A DNA stretch of 64,000 nt, from positions 188,059 through 252,058 of the forward strand of contig NZ_VDCQ01000003.1 of the NCBI RefSeq assembly GCF_006265175.1, given 5' to 3'. Source of the stretch: Paenibacillus hemerocallicola. GTDB taxonomy: Bacteria; Bacillota; Bacilli; Paenibacillales; NBRC-103111. Each line of letters starts with the position of its first letter. Within the stretch, counting starts at the first letter, position 1. The notes below the pieces were generated by a model. It was given only the letters and a program-made list of their open reading frames with translations, was not told the origin of the DNA and made no database searches. A program made the position numbers and the translations under genes. Shown here piece by piece: positions 27,351 to 35,300 of the stretch.

Positions 27351-29162
27351 ATGAACCAGAAGAAGCCGAACGTGGAAGAGATTTCGAACGAAGCGCATGA
27401 GGACATTCAACGGTCGCGAGCGGAACCGGCGGCATCCGGCAGTAAACTAAGCCGGAGAGCGATGCTGACAACGATCGGCGCGGCCGGAGTCGCAGTCGTA
27501 TCTGGAGGGCTGCTCCATAAAGTTAATGGAGCGTCCAGCGTCACGACCTCGGTATACGGCGACGAAGAACCGGACGCGGACTCCGTAACATACAAGTATG
27601 GGGCGGGGCAGCCGGAGCGAACCGTCGGCGCAAAATTGCGCGAATCGGCCAGTGTGAAAGATTTTGGAGCAATCGGCGACGGTATCGCGGACGATACGGC
27701 GAGCATTCAAGCAGCGGCCAACAGCTTGACGAAGGGCGGGATCTTGTTTTTCCCGGCCGGAACATACAAAATCAGCGACACGGTACATTTCCCCAAAGGT
27801 ACGATTATTCAAGGTGCAGGCTTGCATAGCGTCGTCATCAAGATGACCGATTCTACGAAATTCGCGATAAATTTGTTTACTCCCGGAACGAGGTATGAGT
27901 ATTTCAGTGTCAGCGGTTTTACGCTGAATGCCAAATACGGAATTACGAATCGTTGGAATTTGGGAACCGATTATTCGAATACGGCGAACCCGACACGAAC
28001 GGTGAAAATAGCCGATATTAAATTCCAAGGGACATACGACGCGCTGAATGACCCGGACGCCCAATCCGTCCTTGTACCCGCAAGAGGAGAATTGGAATCG
28101 CTTGGAGTAGGACTGCATTTCGTTATGGTTTATGGTGCGGAAGTCAAGAGCTGCCTGTTCGACAATTATGGAATCGCCTTTGAAAATATCGGATGTACGC
28201 TGGCCAAGGTGGAACGCAACCGTTTCAACCGCAATGCTCGGCACATTCATGACGAGCGGGTGACATGGTATTTTTCGTCATTCGGAATGGGTGCGGATAA
28301 CGTATATGAGCAGAACGATTTGTTGGATGCTACCCGAATCGGGGGGATTACGCTGTGGCGCTCTTACGGTGCGGAGCTGCGGCATAATTACAGCGAGCAA
28401 TTGGAACGGAGCGGAGTGAAGTCGGCGCCCGAAATGTACTATCTTTACAACCCGGATTCTTGCAAGATTCATATGAACCATCTGAACGTGGCCCTTTCGG
28501 TTGCCAAGCAGAGACCCTATTTCAAAATCGTATACAACGGAGATTATATAGGCTGCGCATCCGGCAACGTGATTAGTGTGAATGCGCCTACGCCATTTAA
28601 CGGCGTTCTCGGCAACATCTTGGAGATCGTTACGACAAAGTGGGATAGGCGCTACCCCTGGAATACGCAGGTGTACTACCAGGAATTGTCGCCCATTAAA
28701 CGTTTGCCCTATGTCATAAGCGGCATACAGCCGGAATTGAACGTTATGGAATTCGACAACGTATTTCCCCAGATGAATATTTCGGGGACGCTTGCGAACC
28801 TGGATCTGCCCTTCACCGAAAACGGGAGCAACAAGGCATGGCATCTGGCATCGGGCGAAAACAAAAATTTTCGTTTTAAGCTGTATGTTAAAAATCCTAA
28901 GCTGACAACCGCATTCGAATTGCAAATTACGGCGGAGAGCAATCCCGTCACGGCCGCAGGAAACGGAAGAGCGAACACGGTAGTGAGAGAGCCGAGCGGG
29001 GCTGTCCTCTTCAACGATTATGCTTTTACTAACGTGACCGACTTGACGGCCGTAGCGATTCCACTGAATGTAACGGCACCGGAATCATTGCAAATATTTG
29101 ATATCGATTTTACCAACCTATCTTTCAGCAAAATTTATCGCGCGGCCGTCGTACCGCTGTAA
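27351..29162 (+). CDS. Tat-exported right-handed beta-helix (Pectate_lyase_3) protein
   Basis: A 603-residue exported protein. A hydrophilic leader of about 30 residues precedes the twin-arginine signal LSRRAMLTTIGAAG, and TTSVYGDEEP follows, the SVYG motif again. Near residue 100, VKDFGAIGDGIADDTASIQAA is the classic Pectate_lyase_3 start (in short, GAIGDGIADDT), followed by ILFFPAGTYKISDTV. The later part is a beta-helix and then a beta-sandwich of about 120 residues. GGGAGG is seven bases before the ATG. It ends the three-gene operon, as a strong terminator follows. Confidence 0.87.
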   Translation: MNQKKPNVEEISNEAHEDIQRSRAEPAASGSKLSRRAMLTTIGAAGVAVVSGGLLHKVNGASSVTTSVYGDEEPDADSVTYKYGAGQPERTVGAKLRESASVKDFGAIGDGIADDTASIQAAANSLTKGGILFFPAGTYKISDTVHFPKGTIIQGAGLHSVVIKMTDSTKFAINLFTPGTRYEYFSVSGFTLNAKYGITNRWNLGTDYSNTANPTRTVKIADIKFQGTYDALNDPDAQSVLVPARGELESLGVGLHFVMVYGAEVKSCLFDNYGIAFENIGCTLAKVERNRFNRNARHIHDERVTWYFSSFGMGADNVYEQNDLLDATRIGGITLWRSYGAELRHNYSEQLERSGVKSAPEMYYLYNPDSCKIHMNHLNVALSVAKQRPYFKIVYNGDYIGCASGNVISVNAPTPFNGVLGNILEIVTTKWDRRYPWNTQVYYQELSPIKRLPYVISGIQPELNVMEFDNVFPQMNISGTLANLDLPFTENGSNKAWHLASGENKNFRFKLYVKNPKLTTAFELQITAESNPVTAAGNGRANTVVREPSGAVLFNDYAFTNVTDLTAVAIPLNVTAPESLQIFDIDFTNLSFSKIYRAAVVPL

Positions 29163-29176
29163 TGGAGAAATATTTG

Positions 29177-29220
29177 AAGGGCCGGGCGTCTCTTGTTTGA
29201 GAGAGCCCGGCCCTTTAAAT
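29177..29220 (+). terminator. Strong terminator of the 24.9-29.2 kb operon
   Basis: AAGGGCCGGGC pairs exactly with GCCCGGCCCTT around a TCTCTTG...GAGAG loop, which pairs too, and TTTAAAT follows. Confidence 0.9.
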
Positions 29221-29287
29221 GCTTGCCAAATGGATATCAACACGTAAAAATCGTGACTTGACAGGGAGCGGCAGGGAAACATTCCTT

Positions 29288-29327
29288 CAAGTCTTACCTG
29301 GTTTCCAGGTTTAGGCTTGTTTTTTTG
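29288..29327 (+). terminator. Second terminator before the toxin island
   Basis: CAAGTCTTACCTGG pairs with CCAGGTTTAGGCTTG (one bulge, one G-T pair) around TTT, followed by seven T. It lies about 110 bases past the previous terminator, so it may end a short untranslated transcript that begins near a TTGACA at about 29258. Confidence 0.75.
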
Positions 29328-29363
29328 TCGACATAATCCATCAAGATTTGAGACCAGCGCCTT

Positions 29364-29392
29364 TTGTCACATTTTACAAAAATGTCTATAAT
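29364..29392 (+). promoter_or_regulatory. SigA-type promoter of the PrsW-like toxin gene
   Basis: TTGTCA (29364) and TATAAT (29387) are separated by exactly 17 bases. A 165-base leader follows, containing a hairpin at about 29402-29434 (CCCGC/GCGGG with an inner AGGT/ACCT). That hairpin has no T-run and could tune expression. Confidence 0.75.
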
Positions 29393-29562
29393 ACTAGTAT
29401 CCCGCGAGAAATAGGTTCGATACCTGTTGCGGGTGTATCCTAATAACCTCCGTTCCGATCGATCGGTGACTCTGGTTTCATGAATTCATTTACTCATGGC
29501 CGGACCGTCGTCAAGGGAGACGTCCCGCTAGCACGAGGTCGGCTTTCAAGGAGGCGACCGTA

Positions 29563-31668
29563 ATGAGTACGATCTGGTCCATCCGAACCGGAATTCGGGA
29601 TTTCCTAGAGGCCATCTACCGAACTTGCCAAGCATGGATTGAGAAATATCCGTTTATTAAAACGATGTATACGATTTTTTCCTGGTTGTCGCTAATCCTG
29701 TTTGTCTTAAGCTTGTTTTTCGTTAAAGAAACGCGTACCATGATGGTTCAATATTTATGGTCGTTATATGTGCTGCTGCAATTTTGGTTGCTCTGCCGAA
29801 GCAAAACTATGCCGTGGAAGCCGATTGTGCTATTCGTTCTGGCAGGTGTTTTCCTAGTCGTACCGTTCACGACGCTTACGCTTAATGCTCTCCATGCGCT
29901 TATCGGTGGAAAAACATCCGACACTTGGTCCATTGCCGTAATCACGCCCATATTCGAAGAATTGTGGAAGCTTCTTCCACTCGGCATTTTCCTGTTGTTC
30001 TCGCGCAGAGCTTCCGCCTTGAGCTTAAGCGATTACACGCTCATCGGTGCGGCGACCGGCGTCGGCTTCCAACTGATGGAGGAGCTTTCCCGAAGGTGGC
30101 TAAGTTCCGGCATTCTTGCGAAAAAGTTCGGCTATAGTTTTACGATGCTGGGCGGCGAAACGATTCATTGGGACTTTTTCTCGCTGTTTCCCGGACGTTT
30201 CGAAGAAAGTCTGTTTCCGACGCTGATGACCGTCGGTCATCCCGTACATACCGCCATGATCGCGCTAGCGTGCGGAATTGCCTACCGGCTGCGGACAAGA
30301 CTGACGAAATGGGTTTTTCTCTTCCCGGCAATCATTTTGCTTTGGTCCATCCTGGATCACGCGGCTTATAACGGCCAGCACAAGCTGCCGGGTTGGGTGT
30401 TCCGGCTACATGACCTAACCGGCAGCGGTTATAAAACTCAAACGGCCTTCCTTCTTATGCTGGCCGCAACGCTTTTTGCCGATTACTGGTCGCTGAACAA
30501 AATACGGAACCGTCTTCCGGCGCTGCCGAACGAGCCATTTCTTAACCCGTTTACCGAGCTATGGAATATGATCCGCTCTTTTTGTCTGGACCGGGGGAAA
30601 TTCATTTATTGGCTTGGCTTTTACCGGGAGCGGAGGGAGCTTGGATTTCATTTTCTTTATGGAAATGAGGAAGCGGCCGGTAGACAAGAGCCTGTCCAGG
30701 CCCGGGTAAAAGCTCTTTTCCAGACGCTGACCGGACTTGCGGTGATTCTGCTTGGGGCCGCTCTGTTCGCAGGCATCGGGGCTCATACGGGCGGAGGGGA
30801 AACGGCATGTTTCGCCTGCATGTTCGATTCGCTGCAAGATTGGTGGGATCGCCTGAAATGGTATGAACAGGGTGCGATCGTACTCGGAGCCCTTGCCTTG
30901 TCCCTGCTCTTCGTCGGATTCTGGCCGGCTTTAGGCATCGCGATGACGGCGGCGGGCATCGCCGGTAGCGGACATGAGATTGCCGGTTATATCCGCGATC
31001 CGAAGAAGCTGCTGACTCCCGAAAATGCACTTTCCGTGATGGTAGGCATTGTACTAAGCCGAATCCCGTTTGGCAAAGTGCTAAGATGGATGGGGAAGAA
31101 AGGGCGCCGCTATGTGCGCAAGCTTCTGGATAAGCTCGGTTCCCGAAAGCCGGATGTCGACGTTCCGATTAAACCGAAACCTCCGGGGACACCAAAAGCT
31201 GACTTGGACAAAATTAGGGAATCGGCTCCGGATTACTATAAAGACTTGATGCACAAGTATGGAGATAAAGGAACGTACTTCCATAGATCTCAGGAAGAGT
31301 ATGAGAGTTTAGCTAAAGATCCAGCTAAAAATTTTAAAATTAATGAAAAATCAAGGATCGAGAGACAAGCCGGCTTAGAGTTAGAGGCAAGAGGTGATTT
31401 ACCTGGTCCTATAGTTAGGGATCCCAATCCTGCCGGTGCAGAGTTTATTGATGCTAAGGGTGTAAAATGGGACGTAAAAGGATGGTACTCTAAATATGCT
31501 CCAAAAGGGTATTCACTTGAAAAGGCAATTGCAGGCATAGAAGAATCTCTTTCAAAAGGTGAAAATGTAATCATAGATACAACAAAAATGTTCCCAGAAC
31601 ATATCAAAGAAGTACAGGAGGCAGTTAACACATTAGGCTTCAGTGATAAAGTATTGTGGTGGCCATAA
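29563..31668 (+). CDS. PrsW-like membrane protein with C-terminal toxin-like domain
   Basis: A 701-residue protein. Residues 40-350 are polytopic membrane and hold PrsW-type protease marks: FEELWK (131-136), GFQLMEE (168-174) and GHPVHTAM (225-232), i.e. the paired Glu and the His-rich helix expected of that metalloprotease family. A second membrane block (about 410-500) with a Cys pair (ACFACMFD) leads to a Pro-rich spacer (PIKPKPPGTPK). The last about 150 residues carry a globular domain with FIDAKGVKWDVKGW, an acid-x-Lys arrangement as in nuclease toxins, and IIDTTKMFPEHIKEVQEAV. From about 31240 the base composition becomes AT-rich, as in replaceable toxin tips. GGAGG precedes the ATG. 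The toxin family itself is not identified. Confidence 0.75.
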   Translation: MSTIWSIRTGIRDFLEAIYRTCQAWIEKYPFIKTMYTIFSWLSLILFVLSLFFVKETRTMMVQYLWSLYVLLQFWLLCRSKTMPWKPIVLFVLAGVFLVVPFTTLTLNALHALIGGKTSDTWSIAVITPIFEELWKLLPLGIFLLFSRRASALSLSDYTLIGAATGVGFQLMEELSRRWLSSGILAKKFGYSFTMLGGETIHWDFFSLFPGRFEESLFPTLMTVGHPVHTAMIALACGIAYRLRTRLTKWVFLFPAIILLWSILDHAAYNGQHKLPGWVFRLHDLTGSGYKTQTAFLLMLAATLFADYWSLNKIRNRLPALPNEPFLNPFTELWNMIRSFCLDRGKFIYWLGFYRERRELGFHFLYGNEEAAGRQEPVQARVKALFQTLTGLAVILLGAALFAGIGAHTGGGETACFACMFDSLQDWWDRLKWYEQGAIVLGALALSLLFVGFWPALGIAMTAAGIAGSGHEIAGYIRDPKKLLTPENALSVMVGIVLSRIPFGKVLRWMGKKGRRYVRKLLDKLGSRKPDVDVPIKPKPPGTPKADLDKIRESAPDYYKDLMHKYGDKGTYFHRSQEEYESLAKDPAKNFKINEKSRIERQAGLELEARGDLPGPIVRDPNPAGAEFIDAKGVKWDVKGWYSKYAPKGYSLEKAIAGIEESLSKGENVIIDTTKMFPEHIKEVQEAVNTLGFSDKVLWWP

Positions 31669-31694
31669 CAAAAACATCCGAAAGGAAGGATTGC

Positions 31695-32285
31695 ATGGAT
31701 ACTGAAAACTTATTTTTGAAACATAGCCAATGGGTAAATTCAGATGGTGAGACTGGTGAAAAATTAGAAATTGAAAAAGGAGAAATGAGCGAATTAGACA
31801 TTACAGATACGAATTTAAGTTGCTCAGTAATTGTAGAATCATATGTGAACAATTCAATTTTAACAAATAATGACATGAGCGATTGCTATTTTTTAAGTAC
31901 ATCGTTTGATGAAACAAATCTCTCGGAAAGTATACTGAGTAAAACTGTATTTGATTTTGCGTCATTAAAACATTCAATTTTGAAAAATTGCATAGGTATA
32001 AAGGCGTCATTTGATGATGCAAATCTGAGCTTTGCTGACTTATCTGGATCGGATTTGCGTCGCGCCTCTTTTCGAAGAGCAAATTTAAGTCATGCAAATT
32101 TTTCTAACGTTGATTTGACAAGTGCATCACTTGATGGAGCCTTTCTCTACGGAACAAACTTTAAAGAAGCAAGGGGGATTGATGAAGTTTCTGCCCAATA
32201 TATTTTTGTTGGGACAGAAGAGAAGCCAATTAGGTTGGAAGGCGATGATATCCACAAATGGTTGATAGAGCAGACAAGAGCGTAA
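31695..32285 (+). CDS. Pentapeptide-repeat protein, probable immunity partner
   Basis: A 196-residue AT-rich gene. I chose ATG 31695 (AAAGGAAGGA site); an earlier in-frame start lies within the upstream gene. From about residue 30 to 165 it follows the pentapeptide pattern A(D/N)LxX: SELDITDTNLSCSVI, NNSILTNNDMSDCYF, ETNLSESIL, DANLSFADLSGSDLRRASF, ANLSHANFSNVDLTSASLDGAFLYGTNF. These form a right-handed quadrilateral beta-helix. The last 30 residues are a distinct cap. It starts 26 bases after the toxin-tip gene and shares its composition, the usual arrangement for toxin and cognate immunity protein. Inferred, not shown. Confidence 0.8.
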   Translation: MDTENLFLKHSQWVNSDGETGEKLEIEKGEMSELDITDTNLSCSVIVESYVNNSILTNNDMSDCYFLSTSFDETNLSESILSKTVFDFASLKHSILKNCIGIKASFDDANLSFADLSGSDLRRASFRRANLSHANFSNVDLTSASLDGAFLYGTNFKEARGIDEVSAQYIFVGTEEKPIRLEGDDIHKWLIEQTRA

Positions 32286-32397
32286 TGCCTTCAACAGCCG
32301 GGCGACAATTTCGTTTATGCAGGGTCCTGCAATACGACCAACTAACCAAACGCTAACCAAATGCTAAGAAGCTTGACAAAATACTTATTAAACTTTC

Positions 32398-32444
32398 AAA
32401 GGCTTATTCCAACTTGATCGATGAGGGGGAGTGAGCCTTTTTTT
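32398..32444 (+). terminator. Terminator of the toxin-immunity pair
   Basis: AAAGGCTTATTCC pairs with GGGGAGTGAGCCTTT (two G-T pairs) over a 15-base loop and ends in TTTTTTT. Confidence 0.75.
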
Positions 32445-32488
32445 GCATGCCCAACATGTGAAACATCCCGAAGAGTCACTGGAATTAG

Positions 32489-32549
32489 TTGACTATCTAC
32501 TTTTATTCACATATACTTTGGTTGCTTATTTAATTAGTAACCAAAGTAT
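32489..32549 (+). promoter_or_regulatory. SigA promoter overlapped by a MarR-type palindrome
   Basis: TTGACT (32489) and TATACT (32512) are 17 bases apart. ATACTTTGGTT (32513-32523) pairs exactly with AACCAAAGTAT (32539-32549), covering the -10 box and the start point. Binding of a MarR dimer or dimer pair here would shut the promoter. Two further AACCAAA half-sites occur at about 32343-32362. Confidence 0.7.
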
Positions 32550-32684
32550 TTTGGAGCCTATATACTTGGAAAACGAAGAGACTCCGCCGGATAGCGTCAA
32601 CGTTTTCAATAGCGACATGGCTTCTGGAACCGATCTACAAAGTTACGTAGTTTCCAATGAATTCTTATTCGGGGAGTGAATGGA

Positions 32685-33182
32685 TTGTCGGTTGAGAAGA
32701 AGATAATAGCAAAGCAGTTAATGGAATCGTACTTCCAATCGCAGGTTGGTGGAAATATGATGCAGAATCGCTCGATATACAATCAAAAGCCAGGCGAGAT
32801 CATGGTTCTCTATTTCATCAGCACGAATGTCAAGGATGACAGTCCCGGATTAAAGGTTTCGGAAATAAGCGGAAAACTGAATGTCACTCCGCCAACGGTA
32901 ACGCAGCATATCAATAGTCTGGAAGCTCAGGCACTTGTCGAGCGTCATGCCGATCCTGCCGATCGGCGAGTTGTCAGAATCCTGCTTTCGGATAAAGGTA
33001 AAAAGTATATACAACGCATTAATGAGGCCCGCCTCAATATGTTCGTTGGTCTCGTTAAGCATCTAGGAGAGGAAGAAAGCCTGCTCTTTGCCGAGATGAT
33101 GAGAAAAGCTTCGGATTATATGCTCACGCAACAGGAATTCTATATCCGTAATTTCATTGTGGATGAAACTGATGAGAAATGA
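32685..33182 (+). CDS. MarR-family transcriptional regulator
   Basis: A 165-residue winged-helix regulator. TTG at 32685 is preferred (GGGGAGTG six bases upstream); a GTG at 32676 is inside that site. The HTH is LKVSEISGKLNVTPPTVTQHINSLE in outline, and the wing is VERHADPADRRVVRILLSDKGKKY, with the conserved DxRxxR (DPADRRVVRI). A long C-terminal helix follows (SDYMLTQQEFYIRNFIVDE). The promoter palindrome upstream points to autorepression. MarR genes usually precede an efflux pump or enzyme; here a terminator follows, and next comes the metalloprotease gene, so it may govern the island or a distant target. Confidence 0.9.
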   Translation: MSVEKKIIAKQLMESYFQSQVGGNMMQNRSIYNQKPGEIMVLYFISTNVKDDSPGLKVSEISGKLNVTPPTVTQHINSLEAQALVERHADPADRRVVRILLSDKGKKYIQRINEARLNMFVGLVKHLGEEESLLFAEMMRKASDYMLTQQEFYIRNFIVDETDEK

Positions 33183-33277
33183 GTAATCGACTAACATATT
33201 GTCGAGTGTCAAAAATTTGTGTGTGGTGCATCGAAGCACATTCGGGCAGGTGGAATGTTAAGCAGTTTATGAGAACG

Positions 33278-33306
33278 AACGCTCCTGCAGCCGGGGGCGT
33301 TTTTTA
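33278..33306 (+). terminator. Terminator after the MarR gene
   Basis: AACGCTCC pairs with GGGGGCGTT (one T-G pair) over a seven-base loop and is followed by TTTTTT. Confidence 0.75.
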
Positions 33307-33337
33307 GTGCGACCTGAGATGCGGCGCCTTTACCCGA

Positions 33338-33366
33338 TTGTCAATGCTTGGCACGGGTGCTAGACT
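33338..33366 (+). promoter_or_regulatory. SigA-type promoter of the metalloprotease gene
   Basis: TTGTCA (33338) and TAGACT (33361) are 17 bases apart, just after the MarR terminator and about 100 bases upstream of the ATG at 33470. No palindrome like the MarR one is seen here. Confidence 0.55.
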
Positions 33367-33469
33367 GAATGGGACAGCAAGGATACATCGGCAAGGAGAG
33401 CGGGGTGATCGGGAGGGATAGCGCGGCGGGTAACCCTATTCGGACTTTGGCAATGAAAAGAGGGAACTT

Positions 33470-35236
33470 ATGGAACGGATACGCAATTGGAGGGCGGGAC
33501 AAGGCAAGCGGGATATGTCCCGCCCGGTCCGCAGCACGGAAACGAATCGGGCTGTCCCGACTACGATGTGGACGCATGTGTTGCAAATGCAGCGGACGGT
33601 GGGAAATCGCGCGGTCGGTCAATGGCTGACCCGTTCCCATACCCCTGCGACGACGATTCAAATGATGAGGGACAAAGATACGTTTCTCACTCAACGTACT
33701 CCTCGGGAAGGGCAAAACGAACGGCTCGAGCAGATTGCCGATCAACTGGAGCAATACCGGTCGCTCAGCAGTGAAAACGACGCAAATGGCCAACTGCGGC
33801 TGCATGCCCTGAAGCAACTGGACACGCATATCCACAGTTGGATGAATACGTTCGTCGAAAGGAAGATCAATGATGTTCCGAACGGCGCCTTGCTGATGTC
33901 GTTGCTGAAGGAAAGCGAGGACGAGCACCGAGAACTGGTTAAGGATATCGCGCGGCAAGAAGCGCTTGTTCCGATCGACACGGCCGGCATGGGGGGCGAA
34001 ACCATTGAAACCGTCCATACGATTTGGAGGGAAATCGTGGCGGGAGCAGGCAATATTAAAATTTTGGAAAAAACGGAAGGCTTTCGCGACCGGATGTTGG
34101 CCGCGATCGCCAAGCTGCTGCAGGGGCCGAACGGCCGGAAACTGATTGCCGAGCTGAATGCAGCGCAGGACAGCGATAAAAAACAGGTCATATTGTCTTC
34201 CAATTTTGCCGCGGAGCTGACAGGCACCGGCATTGCCGATACGACTTCAAATGAGGCGATCCCGAAGAGCGATTTGGAATCGAAGGATAAACGATACAAT
34301 TTCAAGCCCGCTAAAGATGACGAACTGGGGGGTGTGGATATGGCTGCAATTCCCGAGTTCGGGGGAGAGGCGGGGGACGCCTCCGCAATCAATCTGTTTT
34401 TGCATGAGAACCGCGGACAGCCCTTTTTCAAATTCAATGGCAAAGTATATAAGACCGGCCAATCAACGGGCAGCCTTGTACGTATTAACGACGAAGGGAT
34501 GAAGAAATTGGTCGGCCAAAGAAACCAGGAAATCGCCACGCCGGAATTTGTCACGGTCGGCCATGAATTGGGGCACGCGTCCCGCTTCATGAAAGGGATG
34601 GTGCCGGATTCCTTTGTCGGCGTCGACCAGTTCGGAGTGGGAGGCAAAGCCGACCAGAAGCTATGGCATAACTCCGAGGAATACCTGAACATTAACTCGG
34701 TGGAAAATGAGGTGCGCGACGATCATGGCATCGGCAAAAGAAAGTATCATGTCGGGTCGGTCGACGACGTGAATAAGCAGGTATTGCACGAGAGGTATGA
34801 CCTGCGGCGTATGGCTCTGTTCAACCGATTCGAATGGGCCGCAAGGCAATTATTCAATCATAGAGAGGCGAACAGGGTGCTCAGAGCCGATTACGTGGAG
34901 CCGCAAGCCGATTTCGGCGACCCCGACGCCATTGCACTGCTGATGCGGCAGCTCGATGAGCTCGAACCGATTCTGACCGCGTTGGAACCGTTGAAGGGCA
35001 AAACGCCGGACGATCTGTACGCCAAAGCGAACAAAGGCGTCAAAGCGCGGCTGGACGACGACGAGCCATTTCAGGAGTATAAATTTTTATTCGAGCAGGC
35101 GATCGAAAAGGCGCCGCTCGACGGACTTGCCGCAGAGCTGGGCCGTTTGTACGAATTGGCGAAAGGACGGAGCATGAGCATGGAGTTCAAGGCGGCCTCA
35201 TTGCTGGAGGATGTCGATTTCGACTTCAACTTTTAG
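33470..35236 (+). CDS. HELGH zinc-metalloprotease effector-like protein with RTVGNRAVGQ signature
   Basis: A 588-residue protein without a signal peptide. Residues 35-52 contain LQMQRTVGNRAVGQWL, a short motif known from proteins linked to extracellular contractile injection systems and polymorphic toxins (the LQRTIGNxAVGQ type). Residues 80-250 are largely helical. From about 275 to 430 there is a protease-like domain with HELGH at 365-369 and, some 45 residues on, VENEVRDDHGIGKRKYH. This resembles the M91/NleD type in which a downstream Glu or His completes the zinc site. A helical tail ends in an acidic VDFDFNF. AGAGGG precedes the ATG. No delivery or immunity gene is adjacent in the window. 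Confidence 0.75.
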   Translation: MERIRNWRAGQGKRDMSRPVRSTETNRAVPTTMWTHVLQMQRTVGNRAVGQWLTRSHTPATTIQMMRDKDTFLTQRTPREGQNERLEQIADQLEQYRSLSSENDANGQLRLHALKQLDTHIHSWMNTFVERKINDVPNGALLMSLLKESEDEHRELVKDIARQEALVPIDTAGMGGETIETVHTIWREIVAGAGNIKILEKTEGFRDRMLAAIAKLLQGPNGRKLIAELNAAQDSDKKQVILSSNFAAELTGTGIADTTSNEAIPKSDLESKDKRYNFKPAKDDELGGVDMAAIPEFGGEAGDASAINLFLHENRGQPFFKFNGKVYKTGQSTGSLVRINDEGMKKLVGQRNQEIATPEFVTVGHELGHASRFMKGMVPDSFVGVDQFGVGGKADQKLWHNSEEYLNINSVENEVRDDHGIGKRKYHVGSVDDVNKQVLHERYDLRRMALFNRFEWAARQLFNHREANRVLRADYVEPQADFGDPDAIALLMRQLDELEPILTALEPLKGKTPDDLYAKANKGVKARLDDDEPFQEYKFLFEQAIEKAPLDGLAAELGRLYELAKGRSMSMEFKAASLLEDVDFDFNF

Positions 35237-35300
35237 GAAAGAAGGCTGTTAAATAGCTTGTCAAGATTTCCATCATAATAAAACTGAAATCCAGCCTCTT

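Noticed and set aside
32431-32679. 82-codon frame upstream of the MarR gene
   Set aside because: It contains the promoter and palindrome of the MarR gene and has no ribosome site.
29563-35236. A complete contractile injection or type VI-like system
   Set aside because: No sheath, tube, baseplate or ATPase genes are present; only effector-like proteins are seen.
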